A stretch of 64,000 nt of DNA from an uncultured SAR86 cluster bacterium (GTDB lineage: Bacteria > Pseudomonadota > Gammaproteobacteria > Magnimaribacterales > Magnimaribacteraceae): positions 16,071 to 80,070 of the forward strand of contig CACDOC010000004.1 in NCBI GenBank assembly GCA_902554355.1, written 5' to 3'. A program made the translations under genes and the position numbers. Positions 48,354 to 57,892 of this stretch are shown in pieces. Each line of letters begins with the position of its first letter. Positions within the stretch are counted from its first letter, which is position 1. A model generated the notes under the pieces. It was given only the letters and a program-made list of their open reading frames with translations. It was not told where the DNA came from and ran no database searches.

Positions 48354-49432
48354 TGACAAGAAAATTTAACTTCGGTGCCGGTCCGGCTACCATGCCAAAA
48401 GCTGTATTAGAAGAAGTTCGACAGGAATTACTTGATTGGAAAGGAATAGGCTTATCGGTAATGGAAATCAGTCACAGAAGTCCAGAATTTGTTGAGATTG
48501 CTAATCAAGCAGAATCAGATTTTAGGGATTTACTGGATATAAGTGATAGCTATGTTGTGTTATTTCTTCATGGAGGTGCTACATTGCAAAATGCCATGAT
48601 ACCCCTCAACCTATCCTCTGAGGGAGGAACAGCTGACTACATTGATACTGGACATTGGGCAAAAAGATCAATTAATGAAGCTAGAAAATACACTAAAGTT
48701 AATATAGCTGCTTCTTCGGAAGATAGAGATTTTACTTATTTTCCTAAACAGTCTTCATGGGATGTAAGTAAAAATACTGCATACCTTCACGTAACTCCTA
48801 ATGAAACCATAGGAGGTTTAAGATTTAAGGATCTAAAAGAATCGGAAGTTCCTATCGTTGCTGATTACTCTTCTGCAATATTATCTGAAGTTATTGAAGT
48901 TAATAAATTTTCGCTTATTTATGGCGGAGCACAAAAGAATATAGGGCCAGCTGGGTTGGGTTTTGCAATTATAAAGAAAGAACTGTTAGGAAAAGCCCAA
49001 TCAATTACACCAACAATGCTTAATTATTCTGAAATGCATGAACATAAATCCATGTACAACACTCCTCCTACTTTTGCTTGGTACGTAGCTGGTAAAATAT
49101 TTAAATGGTTGAAATCTATGGGTGGGGTCTCTGAGATGGAAAAACTCAATAATAAAAAAGCAAAGAAACTATATTCTTTTATAGACCAATCAGACTTTTA
49201 TGAGAATAAGATCAATAAAGAAGATAGATCAATAATGAATATTCCATTTCAACTAAACAATGAAGATTTAAACTCTAGATTCCTGGAAGAATCTAGAGAT
49301 GCTGGATTATTGGCGCTTAAAGGTCATAGGTCTGTTGGAGGTATGAGGGCTAGTATCTATAATGCAATGCCTGAAGAAGGCGTAGATGCCTTAATAAACT
49401 TCATGAGAACATTTGAGAAAGAACGATCCTGA
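48353..49432 (+). CDS. serC: phosphoserine aminotransferase (GTG start overlapping gyrA stop)
   Basis: FNFGAGPATMPKAVLEEV, SVMEISHRSPEF, YGGAQKNIGPAGLG, GGMRASIYNAM. Confidence 0.96.
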   Translation: MTRKFNFGAGPATMPKAVLEEVRQELLDWKGIGLSVMEISHRSPEFVEIANQAESDFRDLLDISDSYVVLFLHGGATLQNAMIPLNLSSEGGTADYIDTGHWAKRSINEARKYTKVNIAASSEDRDFTYFPKQSSWDVSKNTAYLHVTPNETIGGLRFKDLKESEVPIVADYSSAILSEVIEVNKFSLIYGGAQKNIGPAGLGFAIIKKELLGKAQSITPTMLNYSEMHEHKSMYNTPPTFAWYVAGKIFKWLKSMGGVSEMEKLNNKKAKKLYSFIDQSDFYENKINKEDRSIMNIPFQLNNEDLNSRFLEESRDAGLLALKGHRSVGGMRASIYNAMPEEGVDALINFMRTFEKERS

Positions 49433-49438
49433 TTCGGC

Positions 49439-50515
49439 ATGAGCAAACAAAAAGACCTTAATTCTGTTAGAGATAAAATAGATTCTTTAGATGAAAGAAT
49501 ACTATCTTTATTAAATGAAAGAGCTGATCTTGCTATTAAAGCAGGAAAAGCAAAAGAGGAATCAATAAAATACAAACCAGCTAGAGAAGCAACTATTCTC
49601 AATAAACTTAAAGAAATAAATCAGGGCCCTTTGAACAATAATCAAATAATTTCTATATACAATGAAATTATTTCAGCCTGTAGATCAACTGAGTCTGATT
49701 TAAAAGTAGCTTACCTGGGACCAGAGGGGACTTACTCTGAGTCAGCACTTCAAAATAAGTTTGGCTCGTCAGTTGAGACTGTACCAGAGCCTTCTATTAA
49801 GTCAGTCTTTGAAGAAGTTAAGAAAGGATTATGTGATTTTGGAATAGTACCAATAGAGAACTCATCAGAAGGTTCAGTGAATCTAACTTTAGATTGTCTA
49901 ATGGATTTTGATTTAACTATATGCGGTGAAATAGAAATGAGGATTCAACATAATTTAATTGGCTATAACAAGCCAATGCCTAAAGAAGGCATAGAAATAC
50001 ATGCTCATGAACAGGCCTTATCTCAATGTAAGGGTTGGTTATCTTCATATTGTCCTCAAGCAAAGTTAGTACCAGTAAGTAGTAATTCTCAGGCTGCTAT
50101 GAATGCTTCTGAAAATGCAAGTGTTTTAGCAATAGGTGGTAAAGAGGCAGCTCAAAAATACAATTTAGATATCTTAGATAGTAATATAGAAGACAATTCT
50201 TCTAATACGACTAGATTTATAGTGATAGGTAAAAGTAAATCTAGTAAAACAGGTAATGATAAAACTTCGATAGTGGTAACAACCAAAAATGAGGAAGGTG
50301 CTTTATACTCAGTTTTACTTCCTTTTAATGAGCTTTCTTTAAATTTAACTCACATAACCTACAGGCCTTCAAAGAAAGATAAGTGGCATTATTCTTTCTT
50401 TCTAGATTTTGAAGGTCACGAAGATGAAGATAATGTTTTAAGACTATTTAAGCATTTAAATAGTCTTAATACTGAAGTAAAAATTTTAGGATCTTTTCCT
50501 AAGGCTATTACTTAA
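49439..50515 (+). CDS. pheA: bifunctional chorismate mutase/prephenate dehydratase
   Basis: N-terminal chorismate mutase helix; YLGPEGTYSESAL, VPIENSSEGSVNLTLD, NTTRFIVIG. Confidence 0.95.
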   Translation: MSKQKDLNSVRDKIDSLDERILSLLNERADLAIKAGKAKEESIKYKPAREATILNKLKEINQGPLNNNQIISIYNEIISACRSTESDLKVAYLGPEGTYSESALQNKFGSSVETVPEPSIKSVFEEVKKGLCDFGIVPIENSSEGSVNLTLDCLMDFDLTICGEIEMRIQHNLIGYNKPMPKEGIEIHAHEQALSQCKGWLSSYCPQAKLVPVSSNSQAAMNASENASVLAIGGKEAAQKYNLDILDSNIEDNSSNTTRFIVIGKSKSSKTGNDKTSIVVTTKNEEGALYSVLLPFNELSLNLTHITYRPSKKDKWHYSFFLDFEGHEDEDNVLRLFKHLNSLNTEVKILGSFPKAIT

Positions 50516-50519
50516 AATT

Positions 50520-51611
50520 ATGAAAGTTAAAGATTTAGTCAATAAAGGCATTCTAGATTTAAGTCCTTATAAGCCAGGCAAGCCTATAGAAGATTTAGAA
50601 AGAGAATTGGGCATAAGAAATGCCATTAAATTAGCTAGCAATGAAAACCCATTAGGCCCAAGTCCATTAGCAGTAGACGCTGTATCTGAAATTTTAAAAG
50701 GCACACACAGGTACCCCGATGGAAATGCTTTAAGGCTTAAAGAATGCATTGGTAAAAAATTTAGTGTTGATATTAATTGTTTAACTATAGGAAATGGATC
50801 TAATGACATAATTGAATTCATTGCTAGAAGTTTTCTTTCAGATAAAGACAGTGCAATTTATTCTGAACATGCTTTTGCGGTCTATCCTTTGGTAATTCAG
50901 GCAGTTGGGGCGGAGGGTATAGAAGTCACGGCAAAAGAATATAGTCATGACCTTGAAGGAATGAAACAGGCTGTGAAAGAGAATACAAAATTAATATTTA
51001 TAGCTAATCCAAATAATCCTACGGGAACCTTTTTATCACCAATAGAAATTGAATCTTTCTTAAGCGATTTAGATAGAAATATTATAGTTTTATTAGATCA
51101 GGCTTATTTCGATTACTCTTCCTATAACAATGAAGATATAAACTTTGATTTAATTAAAAAATATCCCAATTTAATTATAAGTAGAAGTTTTTCTAAAGCT
51201 TATGGTCTAGCAGGTTTTAGAATTGGTTACTCTGTTTCATCACCTGAAGTAGCAGATTTCTTAAATAGAGTTCGTCAGCCATTTAATGCAAATTCCTTGG
51301 CCTTAGTTGCGGCTGAGGTTGCTTTATCCGATGACAGTCATTTAAAAAAATCATTAGAAATTAATTTAGAGCAGAAAAAATTTCTCATGAAAAGTTTTAA
51401 GGAACTAGGATATGAATGTATACCAAGTGAAGGGAATTTCATTAGCTTTAATAGTAATGGAGAAGCACTCAATTTATTTGAAGCTTTATTGAATGAAGGT
51501 GTTATCGTTAGAACACTAGGGGTATATAAAATGCCAAACCATTTAAGAGTTACTATTGGCCTTCCCGAAGAAAATTTAATCCTTTTAGACAAGTTATCTG
51601 CTATATCTTAG
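50520..51611 (+). CDS. hisC: histidinol-phosphate aminotransferase
   Basis: KLASNENPLGPSP, YPDGNALRLKE, FSKAYGLAGFRIGY. Confidence 0.95.
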   Translation: MKVKDLVNKGILDLSPYKPGKPIEDLERELGIRNAIKLASNENPLGPSPLAVDAVSEILKGTHRYPDGNALRLKECIGKKFSVDINCLTIGNGSNDIIEFIARSFLSDKDSAIYSEHAFAVYPLVIQAVGAEGIEVTAKEYSHDLEGMKQAVKENTKLIFIANPNNPTGTFLSPIEIESFLSDLDRNIIVLLDQAYFDYSSYNNEDINFDLIKKYPNLIISRSFSKAYGLAGFRIGYSVSSPEVADFLNRVRQPFNANSLALVAAEVALSDDSHLKKSLEINLEQKKFLMKSFKELGYECIPSEGNFISFNSNGEALNLFEALLNEGVIVRTLGVYKMPNHLRVTIGLPEENLILLDKLSAIS

Positions 51612-51615
51612 ACCT

Positions 51616-52497
51616 ATGAACACTACTGTAGAATTCAAGAATATACTCGTAGTAGGAATAGGTCTTATTGGCGGCTCAATAATAAGAGCCTTAAAAGACA
51701 ATAGTTTTTCAGGGGATGTATATGGAATAGATAACAATAAGGCATCAATAACTGCAGCCTATGATCTTGGATTTATACAAAATAAAGATACTAATATTCC
51801 CAAAGATTTAGATGATCTTTTGGTTATTTTTTCTGTTCCAGTACTTTCTATTGAAGAAGCAATATCTCAAATAAGTTCTATTTTAAATGCCAAGAATATT
51901 TTATATACCGACACACTAAGTGTTAAATCAACAATACTAAATTCTTTGAAAGAATTAGATAAAAATATCTTAAGCAAATTTGTTCTATCTCACCCAATAG
52001 CAGGGTCAGAACAAAGTGGATTTAATGCCTCTTCTCCATCTCTATTTCAAGATAGATTAAGTATTATCTGTCCTAATGAAGAAAATTTGGAAAAAGACGT
52101 TTCTAAAGTTGAAGACTTTTGGAAAGCATTAGGATCTTTTACAAAGAAATTATCTGTCAATGACCACGACGAATTATTTGGGAAGACTAGTCACATGCCT
52201 CATGTCATTGCCTACGCCTTGATGGACTCCTTATATCAAGATCTTGGCAAAAAAACTTTTCTTTATTCTGGAGGCAGTCTCGAAGACTATACAAGAATAG
52301 CTTCAAGCGATCCTATTATGTGGAGAGACATAATGGTCTCAAATGATAAATCTATTCTAAGTTCAATCGAATCTTTCAAGAATAGCTTAGATGATCTGTC
52401 TAAATTGATAGAAACGAATAATGCAGATGGCTTAGTTAATTACTTTTCTTCTGTAAAAAGGGCCAGAGATAAATCAATCTCAGGAAAAAAAGGTTAA
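51616..52497 (+). CDS. tyrA: prephenate dehydrogenase
   Basis: VVGIGLIGGSIIRALK, LSHPIAGSEQSG, SHMPHVIAYAL. Confidence 0.93.
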   Translation: MNTTVEFKNILVVGIGLIGGSIIRALKDNSFSGDVYGIDNNKASITAAYDLGFIQNKDTNIPKDLDDLLVIFSVPVLSIEEAISQISSILNAKNILYTDTLSVKSTILNSLKELDKNILSKFVLSHPIAGSEQSGFNASSPSLFQDRLSIICPNEENLEKDVSKVEDFWKALGSFTKKLSVNDHDELFGKTSHMPHVIAYALMDSLYQDLGKKTFLYSGGSLEDYTRIASSDPIMWRDIMVSNDKSILSSIESFKNSLDDLSKLIETNNADGLVNYFSSVKRARDKSISGKKG

Positions 52498-53816
52498 TGC
52501 AATTTAAAATAAAAAACGGAAAGGGCCTCAAAGGAGAAATCACAGTTCCTGGTGACAAGTCTATATCGCATAGAGCAATAATGCTTGCTTCTTTAGCAGA
52601 AGGAAAATCAAAGATTTCTGGGTTTTTAGAAGGGGAGGACTGCCTCGCAACCATTGAAGTTTTTCAGAACATGGGAGTTAATATTTCTAAATCTAAAGGA
52701 ATGTTTATGGTTGAAGGAAAGGGCCTCAAAGGACTTGAAGGGCCTACTAGCCCTTTAGATTTTAGGAATTCAGGCACTTCTGTAAGGCTGTGCTCTGGAG
52801 TTTTAGCAGCTCAAGAATTTTCTTCGACTCTAATCGGTGATAGTTCTTTATCTTCGAGGCCTATGAAAAGAATAACTGACCCTTTAAGTCTTATGGGTGC
52901 TAATACATCAAGCTCAAAGGAGGGAACTCTCCCAATAAGGATAGAACCAGTAGATTCACTTAAATCAATCAAATATTCATTGCCAGTTGCAAGTGCACAG
53001 GTTAAGTCCTGTTTATTGTTTGCTGGTTTATATTCAGAAGGAATCACAGAGATTGAAGAAAAGGTCACTACTAGAGACCACACTGAGAGAATGTTTAAAA
53101 AGTTTGGCATCCCTATAGAAGAATCTCGATATAAGGCAACGAAGTTCATTAAATTAGATAGAGTAGAAAGTATAAATCCTATGGATATTGATATTTGTGG
53201 AGATTTTTCTTCTGCATCTTTTTTTATTTTAGCTGCACTTATTACATCTAACTCAGAAATATTAATTAGAAATGTAGGCATAAATCCAACTAGGATTGGT
53301 TTTCTGCATGCTCTTAGGCATATGGGAGCAAATATTGAGTTACAAAATAAAACAGATTCCTTTGAACCAACAGCAGATATATTAGTTAGAACTTCTGAGC
53401 TTAAAGGCATAACCCTAAATACTAATTTAGTTGCAAATATGATTGATGAAATGCCAGCATTCTTTATTGCAGCCTCTCTAGCAGAAGGAATCACAAAAGT
53501 TAAAGGCGCTAAAGAACTTAGGACCAAGGAAAGTGACAGACTTCAGGTTATGTCAGAAGTTTTAGATTCTTTTGGGGTTAAATTCCAGCAAGAAATAGAT
53601 GGCATAACAATAAATGGACTTGGAAAAGCCGGCATGTTTAGATCAGCAGAAATTAATTCGCATGAAGATCACAGAATAGCTATGGCTAGTTCTATAGGAT
53701 CTCTTAGAGCAGATGGTGAAACTACTGTTCTAAAATGTCTTAACGTTAAAACATCCTTCCCTAATTTTGTTGATGTATGTAAACAAGTCGGTATGAATAT
53801 TGAAAGATATGAATAA
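52497..53816 (+). CDS. aroA: 3-phosphoshikimate 1-carboxyvinyltransferase (EPSP synthase)
   Basis: VPGDKSISHRAIMLASLAEG, LDFRNSGTSVRL, KELRTKESDRL. Confidence 0.97.
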   Translation: MQFKIKNGKGLKGEITVPGDKSISHRAIMLASLAEGKSKISGFLEGEDCLATIEVFQNMGVNISKSKGMFMVEGKGLKGLEGPTSPLDFRNSGTSVRLCSGVLAAQEFSSTLIGDSSLSSRPMKRITDPLSLMGANTSSSKEGTLPIRIEPVDSLKSIKYSLPVASAQVKSCLLFAGLYSEGITEIEEKVTTRDHTERMFKKFGIPIEESRYKATKFIKLDRVESINPMDIDICGDFSSASFFILAALITSNSEILIRNVGINPTRIGFLHALRHMGANIELQNKTDSFEPTADILVRTSELKGITLNTNLVANMIDEMPAFFIAASLAEGITKVKGAKELRTKESDRLQVMSEVLDSFGVKFQQEIDGITINGLGKAGMFRSAEINSHEDHRIAMASSIGSLRADGETTVLKCLNVKTSFPNFVDVCKQVGMNIERYE

Positions 53817-54483
53817 TCAGACAATTCCAGTAATAACAATAGATGGTCCTAGTGGTGCAGGTAAAGGAACAATTGCTCAGATGCTTGCTTTGGATCTTAA
53901 GTGGAATATTTTAGATAGTGGTGCTCTTTATAGGACGTTAGCTTATTTTATGTTACAGCAACATATTGAATTAAAAGATTTTGAAGAAAATATGTTATTT
54001 ATTAAGAATAATTTTAAAGTTAAGTTTGATCCAGGGACTATAGGTGAGCCTGTCAAGGTGATTTTCAATAACGATGATATTACTAAGAAAGTAAGAACTG
54101 AAGATATAGCAAAAAAAACATCTGATTTAGCTACAGACCCTTTAATTAGAGAATTTATAAGACCTTGTCAACGTGACTTTATGGTTCAGCCAGGATTAGT
54201 TGCTGATGGTAGAGATATGGGGACTGTTATTTTTAACGATGCTAAACTTAAAATTTTCTTAACAGCTTCTATTGAAGAAAGAGCAAAAAGAAGACAATCA
54301 CAGTTGAAAAGACAAGGAAGCGAGGTTAATATGCGCCTCCTTTTACAAGAGTTAGAGGAAAGGGATAAAAAGGATAAAGAACGAAAACATTCTCCTTTGA
54401 AGCCAGCTGACGACTCAGTAATAATTGATACAAGTAATATAGATCCGGTTGGAGTAATTAAAGCAATAAAAAAATTTCTTTAA
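53809..54483 (+). CDS. cmk: cytidylate kinase
   Basis: ITIDGPSGAGKGTIAQMLA, DSGALYRT, VADGRDMGTVIF; ATG at 53809 preferred over TTG at 53800. Confidence 0.95.
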   Translation: MNNQTIPVITIDGPSGAGKGTIAQMLALDLKWNILDSGALYRTLAYFMLQQHIELKDFEENMLFIKNNFKVKFDPGTIGEPVKVIFNNDDITKKVRTEDIAKKTSDLATDPLIREFIRPCQRDFMVQPGLVADGRDMGTVIFNDAKLKIFLTASIEERAKRRQSQLKRQGSEVNMRLLLQELEERDKKDKERKHSPLKPADDSVIIDTSNIDPVGVIKAIKKFL

Positions 54484-54494
54484 ATCAAAAAATT

Positions 54495-56180
54495 ATGTCA
54501 GTAAGTTTTGAAAAGCTGTTAGACGAAAGCTTAAGTGCAGTTACTATGAAGACCGGAAAGTTAGTAACTGGAATAGTTCTGGATATTCTTGAAAACCATG
54601 TTGTTGTCCATGTTGGACTTAAATCTGAAGCAGCTGTTCCCAAAGCTGAATTTTACAATGAATCTGGGGAATTAGATTTAAAGATTGGAGATGAAGTCCA
54701 ACTAACTCTTGAGGCTATCGAAGATGGTCATGGCAATACAAGAGTTTCTAGAGAAAAGGCTATAAAACAAGAAGTCTGGAAGAGAATTGAAGAGTCTTCG
54801 TCAAGCAACACTATTTTAAAAGGACTTATTACAGGTTCTGTAAAAGGAGGATTGACTGTAGATGTTCAAGGTGTAAAGGCCTTTTTACCCGGATCTCTTG
54901 CGGAAGTGATACCAACTAAAGATTTAGAACACTTAGTAGGAAATTATGAAGAGTTTAAAGTCATAAAGCTTGATAAAGAAAAGAATAATGTAGTTCTATC
55001 TAGAAAAGCAGTTCTGCAAGAAGTAAATTCTGAAGAAAGAGAAAAACTACTTTCGTCATTAGCTGAAGGGCAAACAATAAGAGGTATAGTTAAAAATTTA
55101 ACTGATTATGGAGCTTTTATTGATCTAGGTGGAATTGATGGACTACTTCATATTACAGATATTTCTTGGAGTAGAATAAGTCATCCTTCAGAAGCTATAA
55201 AGATTGGTGAAGAGCTTAATGTAAAGGTTATTAAGTACGATAAAGAAGAACAGAAGGTTTCTCTGGGCATAAAACAGTTAATTGAAGACCCTTGGATAGG
55301 TATTGAAGCTAAATTTCCTCTAAACACATCTGTTATGGCTACCGTAACTAATTTAACTGATTACGGTTTTTTTGGTGAAATTGAAGATGGAGTTGAAGGT
55401 TTAGTTCATGTATCTGAAATAGATTGGACAAACAAGAATATCCATCCCTCTAAAGTAGTTTCTTTAAATGACCAAGTTGAAGTTATGATCCTAGAAGTTG
55501 ACGAAGAAAAGAGAAGAATTTCTCTTGGATTGAAACAATTATCAGAAAATCCATGGCAACTTTTTGCTCACACACATAAAGAGGGAGAAAAAATTAAGGG
55601 ATCATTAAAATCTGTTACTGACTTTGGAGTTTTTCTAGAACTAGAAGGAGGAATAGACGGACTAGTTCATCTATCTGATATTTCATGGGATGAAAGCGAA
55701 GATATTCTTAGGTCTTTAAATAAAGGAGATCAAATTGAGGCCCTTATTCTTTCTATAGAGGCGGAAAGAGAAAGAATCTCTCTAGGAATCAAGCAGCTAA
55801 CTTCAGACGCATTTGGAGATTATGTAGAAAATAATAAGAAAGCCTCTAAAGTAAATGCAAAAGTCATTGATTTTAACGATGAAAGAATTAATTTATCTTT
55901 GGCTGAAGGGGTAATGGGCTATTTACCTCAAAAAGATTTTATAAATTCTTCTGCTAATATAAAGCTAGAGGAAGGTATTGAACTTGAGGTAATAATAGCA
56001 AATATATCCTTGAGAGATAGAGAGATTATTTTATCTCTTCGAGCTTTAGAGAAACAGGAAGAGAAGAGCGCTCTAAGAGATAATGCTCAAAAGAATAAAG
56101 AAATAGAAGAGGCGCATAAGTCGAATATTGGAGACCTTATTAAGGCAGAGATGGAGGACTCTAAAACTGAAGATGAATAG
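54495..56180 (+). CDS. rpsA: 30S ribosomal protein S1
   Basis: Six S1 repeats, e.g. GIVKNLTDYGAFIDLGGIDGLLHITDISW, SVTDFGVFLELEGGIDGLVHLSDISW. Confidence 0.97.
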   Translation: MSVSFEKLLDESLSAVTMKTGKLVTGIVLDILENHVVVHVGLKSEAAVPKAEFYNESGELDLKIGDEVQLTLEAIEDGHGNTRVSREKAIKQEVWKRIEESSSSNTILKGLITGSVKGGLTVDVQGVKAFLPGSLAEVIPTKDLEHLVGNYEEFKVIKLDKEKNNVVLSRKAVLQEVNSEEREKLLSSLAEGQTIRGIVKNLTDYGAFIDLGGIDGLLHITDISWSRISHPSEAIKIGEELNVKVIKYDKEEQKVSLGIKQLIEDPWIGIEAKFPLNTSVMATVTNLTDYGFFGEIEDGVEGLVHVSEIDWTNKNIHPSKVVSLNDQVEVMILEVDEEKRRISLGLKQLSENPWQLFAHTHKEGEKIKGSLKSVTDFGVFLELEGGIDGLVHLSDISWDESEDILRSLNKGDQIEALILSIEAERERISLGIKQLTSDAFGDYVENNKKASKVNAKVIDFNDERINLSLAEGVMGYLPQKDFINSSANIKLEEGIELEVIIANISLRDREIILSLRALEKQEEKSALRDNAQKNKEIEEAHKSNIGDLIKAEMEDSKTEDE

Positions 56181-56451
56181 GTCTCAATTGATTGAAAATT
56201 TAATAGAGAAAAATAAGTTTTTATCAAAAAGTGATGTAGAGGATGTAGTTAGCTTAATCCTTGGCAATGTTAGTAATGCTTTAGCTCATGGCGGTAGAGT
56301 TGAACTAAGAGGTTTTGGTAGCTTTTCAACTAGAAAAAGAAAGAAAAGAATTTCAAGAAATCCCAAGACAGGCAAATCTATCTCTGTTCGAGAAAAAAAT
56401 TATCCTTATTTTCGGGCCTCTAAGAGATTAAAAGAGTCTATAAATAATTAA
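56173..56451 (+). CDS. ihfB: integration host factor subunit beta
   Basis: MNRSQLIENLIEKN...GGRVELRGFGSFSTRKRKKRISRNPKTGKSISV; start at 56173 (ORF track starts 56128). Confidence 0.95.
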   Translation: MNRSQLIENLIEKNKFLSKSDVEDVVSLILGNVSNALAHGGRVELRGFGSFSTRKRKKRISRNPKTGKSISVREKNYPYFRASKRLKESINN

Positions 56452-56472
56452 GTTTTTTATATCATGTGATAT

Positions 56473-56489
56473 TCTTCTAACTGAGAAGA
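56473..56489 (+). promoter_or_regulatory. hairpin sequestering the gmhA ribosome-binding site
   Basis: TCTTCT-AACTG-AGAAGA; purine-rich SD-like GAGAAG lies in the 3' arm, gmhA ATG at 56493. Confidence 0.45.
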
Positions 56490-56492
56490 TTT

Positions 56493-57104
56493 ATGCCCAA
56501 AGATATTGCAGCAAAAATCAAGCGTTCCTTTGAAGATTCTGTATCTGTCAAAATCAAGATTGTTGATCAAGAAATTTATAATGTATTAATTGAAGCAGGT
56601 GATGTTATTGCTGAATCAATAATAAAGGGAAGGAAGTTAATGATTTGTGGAAATGGAGGTTCTGCTGCAGACGCACAGCATTTAGTAGCAGAATTTCTTA
56701 TTAGATTAACTTCAGATGTTAATAGACAAGGGATACCTGCTATATCGTTAGCGCAAGATTCGTCTACTCTTACTGCCTGTTTAAATGATTATGGACCTGA
56801 TGTGATCTTTAAGAGAGTTATGTCATCTCTAGCTCAAGAAGGTGATATATTGCTTGCTATTTCTACTTCTGGAAATTCTAAGAATATTATAGAGGTCTTA
56901 AAGTATGCAAATTCTCGAGGGATATATTCACTTGGATTTTTAGGTGGGGATGGCGGCAAAGCCCTAGAGTATTGTAATTCCGCATTTATTGTTCCAAGTA
57001 CTTCGACCGCAAGGATTCAAGAAAGCCATATTACAGCTGGACATGCCTTATTGCAGTATGTAGAGGATAAACTTATAGAAGAAGGTTACCTTAAGCAGGA
57101 ATAA
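56493..57104 (+). CDS. gmhA: SIS-domain phosphoheptose isomerase (GmhA-like)
   Basis: MICGNGGSAADAQHLVAEFL, AISTSGNSKNI, ESHITAGHALLQYVE. Confidence 0.87.
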   Translation: MPKDIAAKIKRSFEDSVSVKIKIVDQEIYNVLIEAGDVIAESIIKGRKLMICGNGGSAADAQHLVAEFLIRLTSDVNRQGIPAISLAQDSSTLTACLNDYGPDVIFKRVMSSLAQEGDILLAISTSGNSKNIIEVLKYANSRGIYSLGFLGGDGGKALEYCNSAFIVPSTSTARIQESHITAGHALLQYVEDKLIEEGYLKQE

Positions 57105-57111
57105 TTTAAAA

Positions 57112-57333
57112 ATGCGTTGGTCAATATTATTATTAGTTCTACTAAATGCTGTTATCATTTTATCTGGTTATTTATTATTAAATTTAAATTCTAACATTGT
57201 TGTTTTTGATTTCTTACTTAGTGAAATACAAGTCAGTCTAGGCTTGCTTCTATTGTCTTCCTTTTTATTAGGTTGTTTTGTTTTTTTTGTACTAGAGATA
57301 CTTTATTTCTCAAAAAGAAATAAAAATGAATAG
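57112..57333 (+). CDS. lapA: LapA-domain inner membrane protein
   Basis: 73 aa, two TM segments, NSNIVVFDFLLSEIQVSLGLLLLSSFLLGCFVFF; downstream of ihfB/gmhA. Confidence 0.75.
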   Translation: MRWSILLLVLLNAVIILSGYLLLNLNSNIVVFDFLLSEIQVSLGLLLLSSFLLGCFVFFVLEILYFSKRNKNE

Positions 57334-57487
57334 CTCTATTCAGATGTATGCTTGTACAAATAGGGTTTTAATTCTAAAAGAAGATTTAAATGATGTATTT
57401 GTTTGTTTGGTTACAGGAAGAACTATTACTAAAAGTGCAAATCCTTTAAAATTATTAAAAGAAATACTCAGAGATTTAAATTTATGA
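57326..57487 (+). CDS. unlisted small ORF, 53 aa: MNSSIQMYACTNRVLILKEDLNDVFVCLVTGRTITKSANPLKLLKEILRDLNL
   Basis: Starts inside the lapA stop (ATGAATAG) and its TGA overlaps the next ATG (ATGA at 57484); below the ORF-track size cutoff. Confidence 0.55.
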   Translation: MNSSIQMYACTNRVLILKEDLNDVFVCLVTGRTITKSANPLKLLKEILRDLNL

Positions 57488-57813
57488 AACTAAACATATT
57501 AGATATAGGCGGCAAAGTAGTAAAGGATGATGAGAAGTACGTCGTAAAAGATAATTCCTCTTTGAATAATTTAGTTGTTAGTAGTACTGATCTAAAACCT
57601 GGAAAATCAACATCTGGTCATAGCCACGCCGGACAAGAAGAAGTCTATCATTTTGTAAGAGGTACTGGAATGATGAAAATCGATGATGAAGTCTTCTCAG
57701 TTAAAGAGGGTGATGTAATACTTATCGAAGATGGAAAGTTTCATCAAGTTATCAATAACTCAGACGAAAATTTCTACTTCGTATGTGTATTTGATGGATC
57801 TAGAAGTCATTAG
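57484..57813 (+). CDS. cupin-domain protein
   Basis: GHSHAGQEEVYHFVRGTGMMKIDDEVFSVKEGDVILIEDGKFHQVIN. Confidence 0.85.
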   Translation: MKLNILDIGGKVVKDDEKYVVKDNSSLNNLVVSSTDLKPGKSTSGHSHAGQEEVYHFVRGTGMMKIDDEVFSVKEGDVILIEDGKFHQVINNSDENFYFVCVFDGSRSH

Positions 57814-57867
57814 ATTTTCTAACTTAATTAACCTAATATCTGTTGATACCTAGATTATGTAGTCTTT

Positions 57868-57892
57868 ATGACTTACTCTGAAAGTAAGTCAT
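57868..57892 (+). promoter_or_regulatory. 9-bp perfect hairpin at the 5' end of manC
   Basis: ATGACTTAC-TCTGAAA-GTAAGTCAT; the 3' arm contains part of the annotated ATG at 57891. Confidence 0.55.

Noticed and set aside
52811-53527. 238-aa antisense ORF within aroA
   Set aside because: Lies entirely opposite a clear EPSP synthase reading frame; no recognisable domain; typical shadow ORF.
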